37,490 bases of DNA, taken from positions 1 to 37,490 of the forward strand of contig JAFVEY010000030.1 in assembly GCA_017475765.1 (NCBI GenBank). The letters are read 5' to 3'. Under the pieces are notes generated by a model. The model searched no databases. It saw only the letters and a program-made list of their open reading frames with translations, and was not told the origin of the DNA. Made by a program: the position numbers and the translations under genes. The stretch's first letter is position 1; each line of letters begins with the position of its first letter. Shown here one piece after another: positions 17,075-24,937 of this stretch. The stretch is from Clostridia bacterium (GTDB taxonomy: Bacteria; Bacillota; Clostridia; Oscillospirales; Acutalibacteraceae).

Positions 17075-17929
17075 ATGGAAATGTGGTATACTGAGGAGCA
17101 GACCAGAAATGTCCGCTTCTCGATAAGGTGCGACAAGCAGAAATATTCCGCCCAGTCGGATTTTCAGCGCATAGAAATTTTCAGCACTCCCGAATTCGGC
17201 GATATTCTTGTTCTTGACGACAGAATCATGCTGACAACAAAGGACGAATTCATCTATCATGAAATGATAGCTCATGTTCCTATGGCTACAAATCCCGACA
17301 TAAAAAATGTATTGGTAATCGGTGCTGGTGACGGCGGAACTGTCAAAGAGCTGACACGCTACAAAACTATTGAACAGATAGATATGGTCGAGATCGACAG
17401 AATGGTTGTCGATGCCTGCAAGGAATACCTGCCAACTGTGGCAAGCAAGCTCAGCGATCCGAGAGTCCATGTCTATATTGATGACGGGCTGCGCTTTGTC
17501 AGAGCGATAGAAAACAAATATGATCTGATCATCGTCGATTCGACTGACCCGATCGGTCCCGGAGAAGGACTTTTTACGACTGAATTTTACGGCAACTGCT
17601 ACAAGGCTCTTAACGAAAACGGAATACTCGTCAATCAGCATGAAAGCCCCTATTACAAAACCTATGCAAAAGCGATGAAGCAGGCGCACAAAAAGCTGGT
17701 TGAGTTCTTCCCCATCTGCAAGGTCTATCAGGCGCATATTCCGACATATCCTTCAGGGCATTGGCTTTTTGGATTTGCGTCAAAACGATTCCATCCCATT
17801 CACGATCTTGACGAAGGAAAATGGAACCAGCTGGGGATTGATACACAGTATTACAATACAAGACTTCATAAGGGCTGCTTTGCCCTGCCTACCTACGTCA
17901 CAAGACAACTCATGGAAGGCGAATACTAA
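17075..17929 (+). CDS. speE: Spermidine synthase-type aminopropyltransferase
   Basis: A 284-residue aminopropyltransferase that moves the aminopropyl group from decarboxylated AdoMet to an amine. The N-terminal beta domain is followed by a Rossmann domain with GAGDGGTVKEL (83-93), E107 in MVEIDRMVV, the DDG motif and DSTDPIGPGEGLF (155-167), which carries the catalytic aspartate. NQHESPYY is the later substrate-site segment. The ribosome binding site GGAGGT precedes ATG 17075. The acceptor is normally putrescine, but some family members use agmatine. With speA upstream and no agmatine-hydrolysing gene here, agmatine is a real alternative. Confidence 0.93.
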   Translation: MEMWYTEEQTRNVRFSIRCDKQKYSAQSDFQRIEIFSTPEFGDILVLDDRIMLTTKDEFIYHEMIAHVPMATNPDIKNVLVIGAGDGGTVKELTRYKTIEQIDMVEIDRMVVDACKEYLPTVASKLSDPRVHVYIDDGLRFVRAIENKYDLIIVDSTDPIGPGEGLFTTEFYGNCYKALNENGILVNQHESPYYKTYAKAMKQAHKKLVEFFPICKVYQAHIPTYPSGHWLFGFASKRFHPIHDLDEGKWNQLGIDTQYYNTRLHKGCFALPTYVTRQLMEGEY

Positions 17930-17955
17930 AAAAATTGAAAGCGGAGGTATTTAAA

Positions 17956-19155
17956 ATGGGAAAGGCTTTAATTATCGGTGCCGGAGGAGTGGCAAGCGTC
18001 TGCATACACAAATGCTGCCAGAACTCTGACGTTTTTGAGGAAATTTGTATTGCAAGCAGAACAAAGTCAAAATGTGATGCGCTTAAAGAAAAGCTGGACG
18101 GAGGAAAAACAAAAATTTCAACTGCACAGGTAAATGCAGACAATGTTGACGAGCTGATTGCTCTGATCAATGAATTCAAGCCTGATGTTGTCATCAACCT
18201 TGCTCTCCCCTATCAGGATCTTACCATCATGGATGCTTGTCTTGCAACAAAGGTAAACTATGTCGATACAGCTAACTATGAGCCGCTTGATACCGCTAAA
18301 TTTGAATATAAATGGCAGTGGGCATACAGGGAACGCTTTGAGCAGGCAGGAATTACGGCACTCCTCGGAAGCGGCTTTGATCCCGGTGTTACGGGTGTAT
18401 TTAGTGCTTATGCCATGAAGCACGAATTTGACGAGATCAACTACATTGACATTCTGGACTGCAATGCTGGAGATCACGGCTATCCTTTCGCAACCAACTT
18501 TAACCCTGAGATCAATATCCGTGAAGTGTCCGCAAAGGGCAGCTATATTGAAAACGGCGAATGGGTCGAAACAGAACCGATGGAGATCAAAAGAGTGTAC
18601 AACTTCCCCGAAATCGGTGAAAAGGATATGTATCTTCTTCATCATGAAGAGCTGGAATCCCTCGCTCTCAACATTAAGGGAATCAAAAGAATACGTTTCT
18701 TTATGACCTTCGGTCAGAGCTATCTGACCCATCTGAAATGTCTTGAAAATGTCGGCATGACCTCTATCGAGCCGATCGAATTCGAGGGCAAGCAGATCGT
18801 GCCGCTCCAGTTCCTTAAGGCTGTTCTTCCCGACCCGGCTTCACTCGGTCCGAGAACAAAAGGAAAAACCAACATCGGCTGTATTTTTATCGGCAAAAAG
18901 GACGGCAAGGACAAGACCTATTACCTCTATAACGTATGCGACCATGAAGAATGTTACAAGGAAGTCGGCTCTCAGGCTGTTTCCTACACAACAGGCGTTC
19001 CTGCCATGATCGGCGCTGCTATGCTTCTTACAGGCAAATGGAACAAGCCGGGTGTACACAATATTGAGGAATTTGACCCTGATCCATTCATGGACGATCT
19101 CAACAAGTTCGGTCTGCCTTGGAAGGAAAGCTATCATCCCGATCTGGTTGAGTGA
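17956..19155 (+). CDS. Carboxynorspermidine/carboxyspermidine dehydrogenase-like (saccharopine dehydrogenase family)
   Basis: A 399-residue NAD(P)-dependent reductase. The dinucleotide site is KALIIGAGGVASV at the N-terminus, then a saccharopine-dehydrogenase-like domain (SGFDPGVTGVFSAYA, DILDCNAGDHGYPFATNF). Family members couple aspartate semialdehyde to a diamine, giving carboxynorspermidine or carboxyspermidine; a related group acts on agmatine. ATG 17956 is preferred over 17935 because GGAGGT lies just before it. It is the last gene of the operon and is followed by a terminator. The decarboxylase partner (nspC type), normally adjacent, is absent from the window. Diamine specificity is not readable. 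Confidence 0.85.
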   Translation: MGKALIIGAGGVASVCIHKCCQNSDVFEEICIASRTKSKCDALKEKLDGGKTKISTAQVNADNVDELIALINEFKPDVVINLALPYQDLTIMDACLATKVNYVDTANYEPLDTAKFEYKWQWAYRERFEQAGITALLGSGFDPGVTGVFSAYAMKHEFDEINYIDILDCNAGDHGYPFATNFNPEINIREVSAKGSYIENGEWVETEPMEIKRVYNFPEIGEKDMYLLHHEELESLALNIKGIKRIRFFMTFGQSYLTHLKCLENVGMTSIEPIEFEGKQIVPLQFLKAVLPDPASLGPRTKGKTNIGCIFIGKKDGKDKTYYLYNVCDHEECYKEVGSQAVSYTTGVPAMIGAAMLLTGKWNKPGVHNIEEFDPDPFMDDLNKFGLPWKESYHPDLVE

Positions 19156-19179
19156 GTAGAATTTCATATACCCATACTT

Positions 19180-19220
19180 CACGCCGTACTGAATCAATAC
19201 GGCGTGTTTTGTATTTATTT
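19180..19220 (+). terminator. Terminator of the polyamine operon
   Basis: Nine-base GC-rich stem CACGCCGTA (19180-19188) with TACGGCGTG (19198-19206), followed by TTTTGTATTTATTTTT. It sits 25 bases after the last stop. Confidence 0.88.
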
Positions 19221-19288
19221 TTATTGTAATTGTATTGAAAAAGAGGGAGAGGAATGTTATAATTAATAAAAAAGAGAGGAGAACGGTT

Positions 19289-19966
19289 ATGAGCGCTGAA
19301 GTTATCAAGGAAAAAATCCCTATTCCCAATTATACTAAGGGCGAAGAAATTTTCAACATGGTGTCCCATATTGTCGGCGGTGCGTTCGGATTGGCTGTTA
19401 CTGCCCTGTGTGTCATTATGGCGGCTGTGCACGGAAATGTCTACGGCGTTGTTAGTGCGGCAATTTTCGGAAGTACGATGATCATCCTTTACAGTATGTC
19501 AAGTATTTATCACGGTTTAAGTCCTTCGCTGAAAGCAAAGAAGGTGTTCAGAGTTCTCGACCACTGCACCATCTTTTTCCTAATAGCAGGAACATACACA
19601 CCTCTTGCTCTCTGCACGCTCCGTCAGTACAGCACCGCTCTCGGCTGGACATATTTCGGTGCGGTGTGGGGGCTTGCGGCTCTCGGCGTAACCTTTACCG
19701 CCGTTAATCTCAACAAATACAAGGTTCTCGGAATGATACTGTACATCGCCATCGGCTGGTGTATCGCCCCTGTGCTGGGCATCGTTTCTGCGGAAATCGG
19801 CACAGGCGGTATTCTCTTCCTTGTTCTGGGCGGCATAAGCTACACCATCGGCGCCGTGCTTTACGGTATCGGAAAAAAGAAAAAATATATGCACTCCGTT
19901 TTTCATATCTTTATCGTGATCGGAAGTCTGATGCATTTCTTCTGTATCCTGTTTTATGTCCTATAA
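19289..19966 (+). CDS. Hemolysin III / PAQR family membrane protein
   Basis: A 225-residue protein with seven membrane segments. Conserved family positions are seen: SSIYHGLS (S and H), LDHCTIFFLIAGTYTPL (D and H) and the C-terminal HSVFHIFIVIGSLMHF, which together form the metal site proposed for PAQR/hemolysin III proteins. Some animal relatives are ceramidases; the bacterial role is uncertain and hemolytic activity should not be assumed. ATG 19289 follows GAGGAG. It is a single gene between two terminators. A possible amide hydrolase function is family-based inference. Confidence 0.9.
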   Translation: MSAEVIKEKIPIPNYTKGEEIFNMVSHIVGGAFGLAVTALCVIMAAVHGNVYGVVSAAIFGSTMIILYSMSSIYHGLSPSLKAKKVFRVLDHCTIFFLIAGTYTPLALCTLRQYSTALGWTYFGAVWGLAALGVTFTAVNLNKYKVLGMILYIAIGWCIAPVLGIVSAEIGTGGILFLVLGGISYTIGAVLYGIGKKKKYMHSVFHIFIVIGSLMHFFCILFYVL

Positions 19967-19973
19967 AATTTAT

Positions 19974-20006
19974 CCGCTGTACCCGTGATGAGTACAGCGG
20001 AGTTTT
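19974..20006 (+). terminator. Terminator of the hemolysin III gene
   Basis: Nine-base perfect stem CCGCTGTAC (19974-19982) with GTACAGCGG (19992-20000), then AGTTTTT. Confidence 0.88.
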
Positions 20007-20012
20007 TAATTA

Positions 20013-22406
20013 TCAGTTGGCTGAATAATTTATATTGTTATCTTTTGCATATTGTTCGGCTGCACTTCCTCCGTGGAGAGTCAGAGCATCACACTTTTCA
20101 AATGCTTTGCTTTCAATTGAGGTCACACTATCGGGAATAGTTATATTTTCAAGTGCGCTGCACTCCGAAAAGGCCTTTTTCGCAATTATCGTAAGATTTT
20201 CGGAAAGTTTTACTTCCTTCAAAGACACACATTTATAGCAGATTTTTTCTCCTATCACTGTCACGCTGTCGGGGATGATAACCGTTTCCACATCTTTGCT
20301 CTGTGTAAATGCCCTTTTGCCGATCACCGTCACGGGTTTGCCCTCTATCCGTGAAGGTATCGTTACATTCACGTCATTACCTGTATATTTTGTGATCTCA
20401 ACATGGTCATCAACGATATCATATTTGAAATCTACTGTCTCTGTACTGCCGCTGCTCTCCTGCGATTCTTCCGCAACAGAGGATTCATCAGAAACCGCTG
20501 CACCCTCCGCAACGAATGTAAATCCTTCTTTGTTGGCATATTTTTCGGCGGCACTACCTGCTTGTCCATGAATCACCAATACACTCTTATAGCAGTCACC
20601 AAAGGCATACAGTCCTATCTTCTGAACACTTCCGGGAATGACCGCTTTTTTTATAGCAGGACAGCTGCCGAATGCACTCATTCCGATATTTGTCACACCC
20701 TCAGGTATTTCGATCTCTTCAAGGGCGGTGCAGGCATTAAATGCAGCTTCGGGGATCTCCGTCAGATTCTTTGAAAGCGTGATATCCTTCAAAGCGGCAC
20801 ACTCTTTTGCAACTCCTCTTTCCATCGTTGTAACGCTGTCGGGAATGGTCAGCTTTTCAAGAGAGGTACAGCAATATAGAAATGCTTCGGGAAGTTCCGT
20901 AATACCCTCGGAAATAGTAACATCCGTAAGAGCAGAGCAGTTTCCGAAAATATTCTTTCCGAATGTTTTTACTCCCGACGGTACGGTAACACTTGTCAGT
21001 TTTTCACACCTTGCAAAAGCACTGCCGCCAATCGACTCCAGCGTTTCGGGTAATGTCAGCTCCGTCATTTCTCGGCAATGAATAAATGCTGATTGACCGA
21101 TCTCTGTTACTCCGTCCGGAATATTCGCACTTTGCAGCTTAAAACACTGCTCAAATGCACCATCTACAATCGTTGTAAGACTGCCGCTCTGTGGAAAATT
21201 AACAGTAGTAAGAGAAGTACAATAGAAGAATGCGTATTTTCCAATTGTAGTCACCGTGTCAGGTATAGTGACCGACACAATATCACCTTTCTGGAATGCT
21301 TCTTCGCCGATAACGGTAACAGGCTTATTTTCAATTTGTGATGGTATATTCACATTAACTGCTTCTCCGATATATTTCGTTATCTCCACATGATCGTCAT
21401 ATACCTCATATTCAAAATCAGCAGCGCTGACTTCCGAACCGCCCACACTATCCTTCACCTCTGTTTTGCTTGCATCATTGCTGACAGTTTCTGCATCTGA
21501 AACTGCCGATACAACTGAACCTTGGGAGGTTTGTGTCTGTACGGTTTCCGAATTATTGCAGGCGGCAAGCACTCCGATAAGGATCCCTCCGCTTATCACA
21601 ACTGCTGCTCCTACTCCTCCAAGGGCTATTTTTGCTTTCTTTGACAATCTGATCACCTTTCCTTTTTGGGCGGTATTGGTTCCGCTCGCTATATTTTTTG
21701 ATACTGCTGATACTGCCGCTGAACTTTTTGCTGAAAGTACTGCTGCAAAATTTTTCGGTGCGGACACCGATATCATGCCCTTCTGCGCCCTGAACAGAGC
21801 ATACAGAAACGGCAAAGCTGCAATGCACCTGAGCTTATAGCCGTTGTCCTCCAGCTTTTTGACCTCTTTTTTCATGAATTTTCTTGCATAGATAAGCCGG
21901 CTCTTGACGGTACTTTCAGGGCATCCGTACATTTCGGCAATTTCCCGTGCAGTCATGTCGCAGTAATAATACAGATACAATGCGGTTCTTTGCTCCTCCG
22001 GAAGCCTGAACATGATTTCTTCAATCTCCGACCTTACATCCTCATCAATCACCTTATCCTCAGTTGACGCTTCAAAGTCCTCCTCGTCGATAAGCTGATT
22101 CATCTCGTCATTATCCTGAAGATAAATCCTGTTCATGCGCTTTAAATAATTCAGCGACTTATTGGCAGCTATTCTGTTTATCCACGCCCTGAAGCCTTTT
22201 GGCTGTGCAAGCGATCCGAGAGAATGATAAGCCTCCACAAACGTGTCCTGTGTAATGTCTTCTGCATCGCTGCTGTTGGTAAGAATTTTAAGACAGGTAA
22301 AATATACATCTTCATAAAATTCCGTATACAGCTTTTCAAATGCCTGATTGTCGCCATTTTTAGCCTGTAAAACCAGCAAAGACAGATCTTCTTGATTCAG
22401 ACTCAT
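20013..22406 (-). CDS. ECF sigma factor fused through a membrane segment to BspA-type leucine-rich repeats
   Basis: A 797-residue multi-domain protein. Residues 10-90 are sigma region 2 (SDAEDITQDTFVEAY, GFRAWINRIAANKSLNYLKR). Residues 133-185 are sigma region 4 (LPEEQRTALYLYYYCDMTAR, then PESTVKSRLIYARKF). After a linker, residues 258-282 are strongly hydrophobic and follow a basic patch (RLSKKAK), giving cytoplasmic sigma and external C-terminus. The segment ends in LAAC (C283), a perfect lipobox. A Ser/Thr/Ala-rich stalk leads to LRR_5 repeats (about 330-627; IPDTVTTIGKYAFFYC type), a second stalk, and a second block (659-797). Both blocks open with a duplicated DDHVEITKY...PVTVIG segment. 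The ribosome binding site AAAGGAG precedes ATG 22406. It may link a surface signal to transcription. No separate anti-sigma gene is adjacent. Confidence 0.92.
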   Translation of the reverse strand: MSLNQEDLSLLVLQAKNGDNQAFEKLYTEFYEDVYFTCLKILTNSSDAEDITQDTFVEAYHSLGSLAQPKGFRAWINRIAANKSLNYLKRMNRIYLQDNDEMNQLIDEEDFEASTEDKVIDEDVRSEIEEIMFRLPEEQRTALYLYYYCDMTAREIAEMYGCPESTVKSRLIYARKFMKKEVKKLEDNGYKLRCIAALPFLYALFRAQKGMISVSAPKNFAAVLSAKSSAAVSAVSKNIASGTNTAQKGKVIRLSKKAKIALGGVGAAVVISGGILIGVLAACNNSETVQTQTSQGSVVSAVSDAETVSNDASKTEVKDSVGGSEVSAADFEYEVYDDHVEITKYIGEAVNVNIPSQIENKPVTVIGEEAFQKGDIVSVTIPDTVTTIGKYAFFYCTSLTTVNFPQSGSLTTIVDGAFEQCFKLQSANIPDGVTEIGQSAFIHCREMTELTLPETLESIGGSAFARCEKLTSVTVPSGVKTFGKNIFGNCSALTDVTISEGITELPEAFLYCCTSLEKLTIPDSVTTMERGVAKECAALKDITLSKNLTEIPEAAFNACTALEEIEIPEGVTNIGMSAFGSCPAIKKAVIPGSVQKIGLYAFGDCYKSVLVIHGQAGSAAEKYANKEGFTFVAEGAAVSDESSVAEESQESSGSTETVDFKYDIVDDHVEITKYTGNDVNVTIPSRIEGKPVTVIGKRAFTQSKDVETVIIPDSVTVIGEKICYKCVSLKEVKLSENLTIIAKKAFSECSALENITIPDSVTSIESKAFEKCDALTLHGGSAAEQYAKDNNINYSAN

Positions 22407-22514
22407 ACTTTTAACTCCTTTCCATGCAATGCTATCAAGTACCTCCCGTATATATAGACAATTCAGAGACTGAAATAGATTTAAAAACAGAAGAAAAATT
22501 TTATTTTCTGCAAA

Positions 22515-22547
22515 AAATCTCCGACAAGTTAAGCCTATCGGAGATTT
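22515..22547 (-). terminator. Terminator of the TerB-like gene; copy A of a repeated hairpin
   Basis: Ten-base stem AAATCTCCGA with TCGGAGATTT; on the reverse strand TTTTTTG follows. Its core is almost identical to the hairpin at 23113-23159, including the loop. Confidence 0.85.
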
Positions 22548-22579
22548 CTATCTATCATTTCATATACGTATGTAAAAAC

Positions 22580-22984
22580 TTAATCGTTGATTGCCTTGTC
22601 AAGCTCATTGCTTAATGCTATATGTAAATTTACCAGACCTTCAAGCCTGTTATATTTTTCTTCGTTTAAACCCAGCTTCTCAATCACAATATCAATAAAG
22701 CCCTTTTCTTTTTTATCAAAAGCTCCGTCGTGTTTTAAAAGCAGGATCAGTTCAAAAGCAATGATATTTTTTACCTGCTTTGACGAAATCCTGTTGATCT
22801 CATCCAGAACGGATTCCAGCGGCTCATCCGTATCGGGAAGGTGGTTCGGTATCATCATTTCATGGCAGTACAGCGCAATGGCTTCCATTTCCTCCAGCGA
22901 GAATTCACCGTCAGCTGCCACAGCATGAGCACAAAGCTCCAGATAAAGCTCTTTTTCCATTTCACTCAATTGATTCAAAAACAT
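22580..22984 (-). CDS. TerB-like (tellurite-resistance fold) small protein
   Basis: A 134-residue all-helical, acidic protein. LCAHAVAADGEFSLEEMEAI and DGAFDKKEKGFIDIVIEKLG match the two paired D-G-x-[FI] helix starts typical of the TerB/DUF533 fold, where acidic residues often bind metal. Full-length TerB is about 150 residues, so this is a near-complete single domain. ATG 22984 is used because GGAGG lies ten bases upstream; the longer frame to 23020 has no such site. It is a single gene with a terminator, upstream of the sigma/LRR gene and downstream of pckA. Its function is unknown, and tellurite resistance should not be inferred. Confidence 0.72.
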   Translation of the reverse strand: MFLNQLSEMEKELYLELCAHAVAADGEFSLEEMEAIALYCHEMMIPNHLPDTDEPLESVLDEINRISSKQVKNIIAFELILLLKHDGAFDKKEKGFIDIVIEKLGLNEEKYNRLEGLVNLHIALSNELDKAIND

Positions 22985-23112
22985 AACGCATCCTCCAATT
23001 TTACAAATCTGATAATTCAATTATACTGTTTTTAACGAATACAGTCAAGCAATATATACGTTTGTTTTACATTTTTTTGCAGTATTTTCATCTGTTAAAA
23101 ATTTATAAAAAT

Positions 23113-23159
23113 ATAACCGAAATCCCCGATAAGTCAAGCCTATCGGGGATTTCGGTTAT
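23113..23159 (-). terminator. Terminator of pckA; copy B of a repeated hairpin
   Basis: A perfect 19-base stem (23113-23131 with 23141-23159) and 9-base loop, followed on the reverse strand by ATTTTTATAAATTTTT. It lies about 48 bases after the pckA stop. Confidence 0.9.
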
Positions 23160-23206
23160 GATATTCTAAAGATTGGCGTTATCGCCAACATACTTCAAAT
23201 AAAAGA

Positions 23207-24820
23207 TCAGATCTGAGGACCTGCCTTAACAAGAGCTTTACCTGCTTCGTTTGTCTCATACTTTTTGAAGTTCTTGACAAATCTTTCAGCAAGATCCTTA
23301 GCCTTTGCATCCCATTCAGCAGCATCAGCATAAGTATCTCTCGGATCGAGTATTCCCGTATCAACGCCCGGAAGCTCTGTGGGAACCTCAAAATCAAAGT
23401 AAGGAATCTTCTTTGTGGGTGCATTCTTGATGTCGCCGTTAAGGATAGCATCAATAATGCCTCTTGTGTCCTTAATGGTGATTCTCTTGCCTGTACCGTT
23501 CCAGCCTGTATTGACAAGGTATGCTTTTGCACCGCTCTTTTCCATCTTCTTTACAAGCTCCTCAGCATACTTTGTGGGGTGGAGCTCAAGGAATGCCTGA
23601 CCAAAGCAAGCGGAGAATGTAGGAGTAGGCTCTGTAATACCACGCTCTGTACCTGCCAGCTTAGCTGTAAAGCCTGAGAGGAAGTAATACTGTGTCTGCT
23701 CAGGTGTCAGAATAGAAACCGGAGGCAATACGCCAAACGCATCTGCTGAAAGGAAGATAACATTATCGGCAGCAGGACCGGAAGAAATCTGGTTTACATT
23801 CTTAACGATCTTCTCAATATGCTCAATCGGATAAGAAACACGGGTATTTTCTGTAACGCTCTTGTCGTCAAAGTCGATTGTACCGTCCTCGGCAACTGTT
23901 ACATTCTCAAGAAGAGCATCTCTTCTGATAGCATTATAGATATCAGGCTCACTTTCCTTATCAAGACCGATAACCTTTGCATAGCATCCGCCCTCAAGGT
24001 TAAATACGCCGTTGTCATCCCAGCCATGCTCATCATCGCCGATAAGAAGGCGCTTCGGGTCAGTTGAAAGTGTTGTTTTGCCTGTACCGGAAAGTCCGAA
24101 GAAAATTGCTGTGTGCTCGCCGTTCATATCGGTGTTGGCTGAACAGTGCATAGAAGCCATACCCTGAAGCGGGAGGAAGTAGTTCTGCATGGAGAACATA
24201 CCCTTTTTCATTTCACCGCCGTACCATGTGTTAAGGATAACCTGCTCACGGCTGGTTACATTGAACAGCACTGCTGTTTCAGAGTTAAGACCGAGTTCCT
24301 TGTAGTTCTCAACCTTAGCCTTGGATGCTGTATAAACAATGAAATCAGGCTCAAAGTTCTCCTGCTCTTCAGCAGTAGGCTTAATGAACATATTTGTTAC
24401 GAAGTGTGCCTGCCATGCAACCTCCATAATGAAACGAACTGCCATACGTGTATCCTTGTTCGCACCGCAGAACGCATCCACTACATAAAGTTTTTTGCCG
24501 GAAAGTTCATCAAGAGCAAGCTTTTTGCACACGTCCCATGCCTGCTGGCTTGCAGGGTGGTTATCGTTCGGATACTCCGGTGTTGTCCACCATACGGTAT
24601 CCTTAGAATTTTCATCCATAACGATGAACTTATCCTTAGGTGAACGGCCTGTGTAGATACCTGTCATGACATTAACCGCACCAAGCTCAGTAACCTGACC
24701 CTTTTCATAGCCCTCCAAAGACGGATCTGTTTCGTCTTTAAAAAGCACCTCGTAGGAAGGATTGTAAACAATCTCCTTCACGTCGGTAATGCCGTATTTG
24801 CTGATATCAATCTGTGACAT
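23207..24820 (-). CDS. pckA: ATP-dependent phosphoenolpyruvate carboxykinase
   Basis: A 537-residue cytoplasmic enzyme, normal length for the ATP-type family. It interconverts oxaloacetate + ATP and PEP + CO2 + ADP. In rumen and gut fermenters it commonly runs toward oxaloacetate on the way to succinate or propionate, or refills the TCA arm. [12 protein letters not shown] (oxaloacetate site), the kinase-1a P-loop [11 protein letters not shown] with adjacent [11 protein letters not shown] (metal site), and [11 protein letters not shown] are all present. The ribosome binding site AAAGGAGAG precedes ATG 24820. It is monocistronic, with its own promoter (24856-24885) and terminator. Confidence 0.97.
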   Translation of the reverse strand: MSQIDISKYGITDVKEIVYNPSYEVLFKDETDPSLEGYEKGQVTELGAVNVMTGIYTGRSPKDKFIVMDENSKDTVWWTTPEYPNDNHPASQQAWDVCKKLALDELSGKKLYVVDAFCGANKDTRMAVRFIMEVAWQAHFVTNMFIKPTAEEQENFEPDFIVYTASKAKVENYKELGLNSETAVLFNVTSREQVILNTWYGGEMKKGMFSMQNYFLPLQGMASMHCSANTDMNGEHTAIFFGLSGTGKTTLSTDPKRLLIGDDEHGWDDNGVFNLEGGCYAKVIGLDKESEPDIYNAIRRDALLENVTVAEDGTIDFDDKSVTENTRVSYPIEHIEKIVKNVNQISSGPAADNVIFLSADAFGVLPPVSILTPEQTQYYFLSGFTAKLAGTERGITEPTPTFSACFGQAFLELHPTKYAEELVKKMEKSGAKAYLVNTGWNGTGKRITIKDTRGIIDAILNGDIKNAPTKKIPYFDFEVPTELPGVDTGILDPRDTYADAAEWDAKAKDLAERFVKNFKKYETNEAGKALVKAGPQI

Positions 24821-24855
24821 GATATTCTCTCCTTTTCTTTATAAAATCCATGTAT

Positions 24856-24885
24856 ATCATACACCATATTGGGTATATTTGTCAA
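24856..24885 (-). promoter_or_regulatory. Promoter of pckA
   Basis: TTGACA (24885-24880), 18 bases, TATGAT (24861-24856) on the reverse strand, about 35 bases before the pckA start. Confidence 0.8.
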
Positions 24886-24937
24886 GACTGCTTTTTATAC
24901 AAACTGCCATGATTATACAACCCGGATGCGCAAAAAG

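Noticed and set aside
20013-21400. Repeated sequence blocks that could suggest a CRISPR or other DNA repeat array
   Set aside because: The periodicity is that of translated LRR units of about 23 residues with degenerate DNA; no constant repeats with unique spacers. No CRISPR array was seen anywhere in the window.
20035-21840. Several forward-strand frames opposite the sigma/LRR gene
   Set aside because: They follow the periodicity of the LRR repeats on the other strand and lack translation signals.
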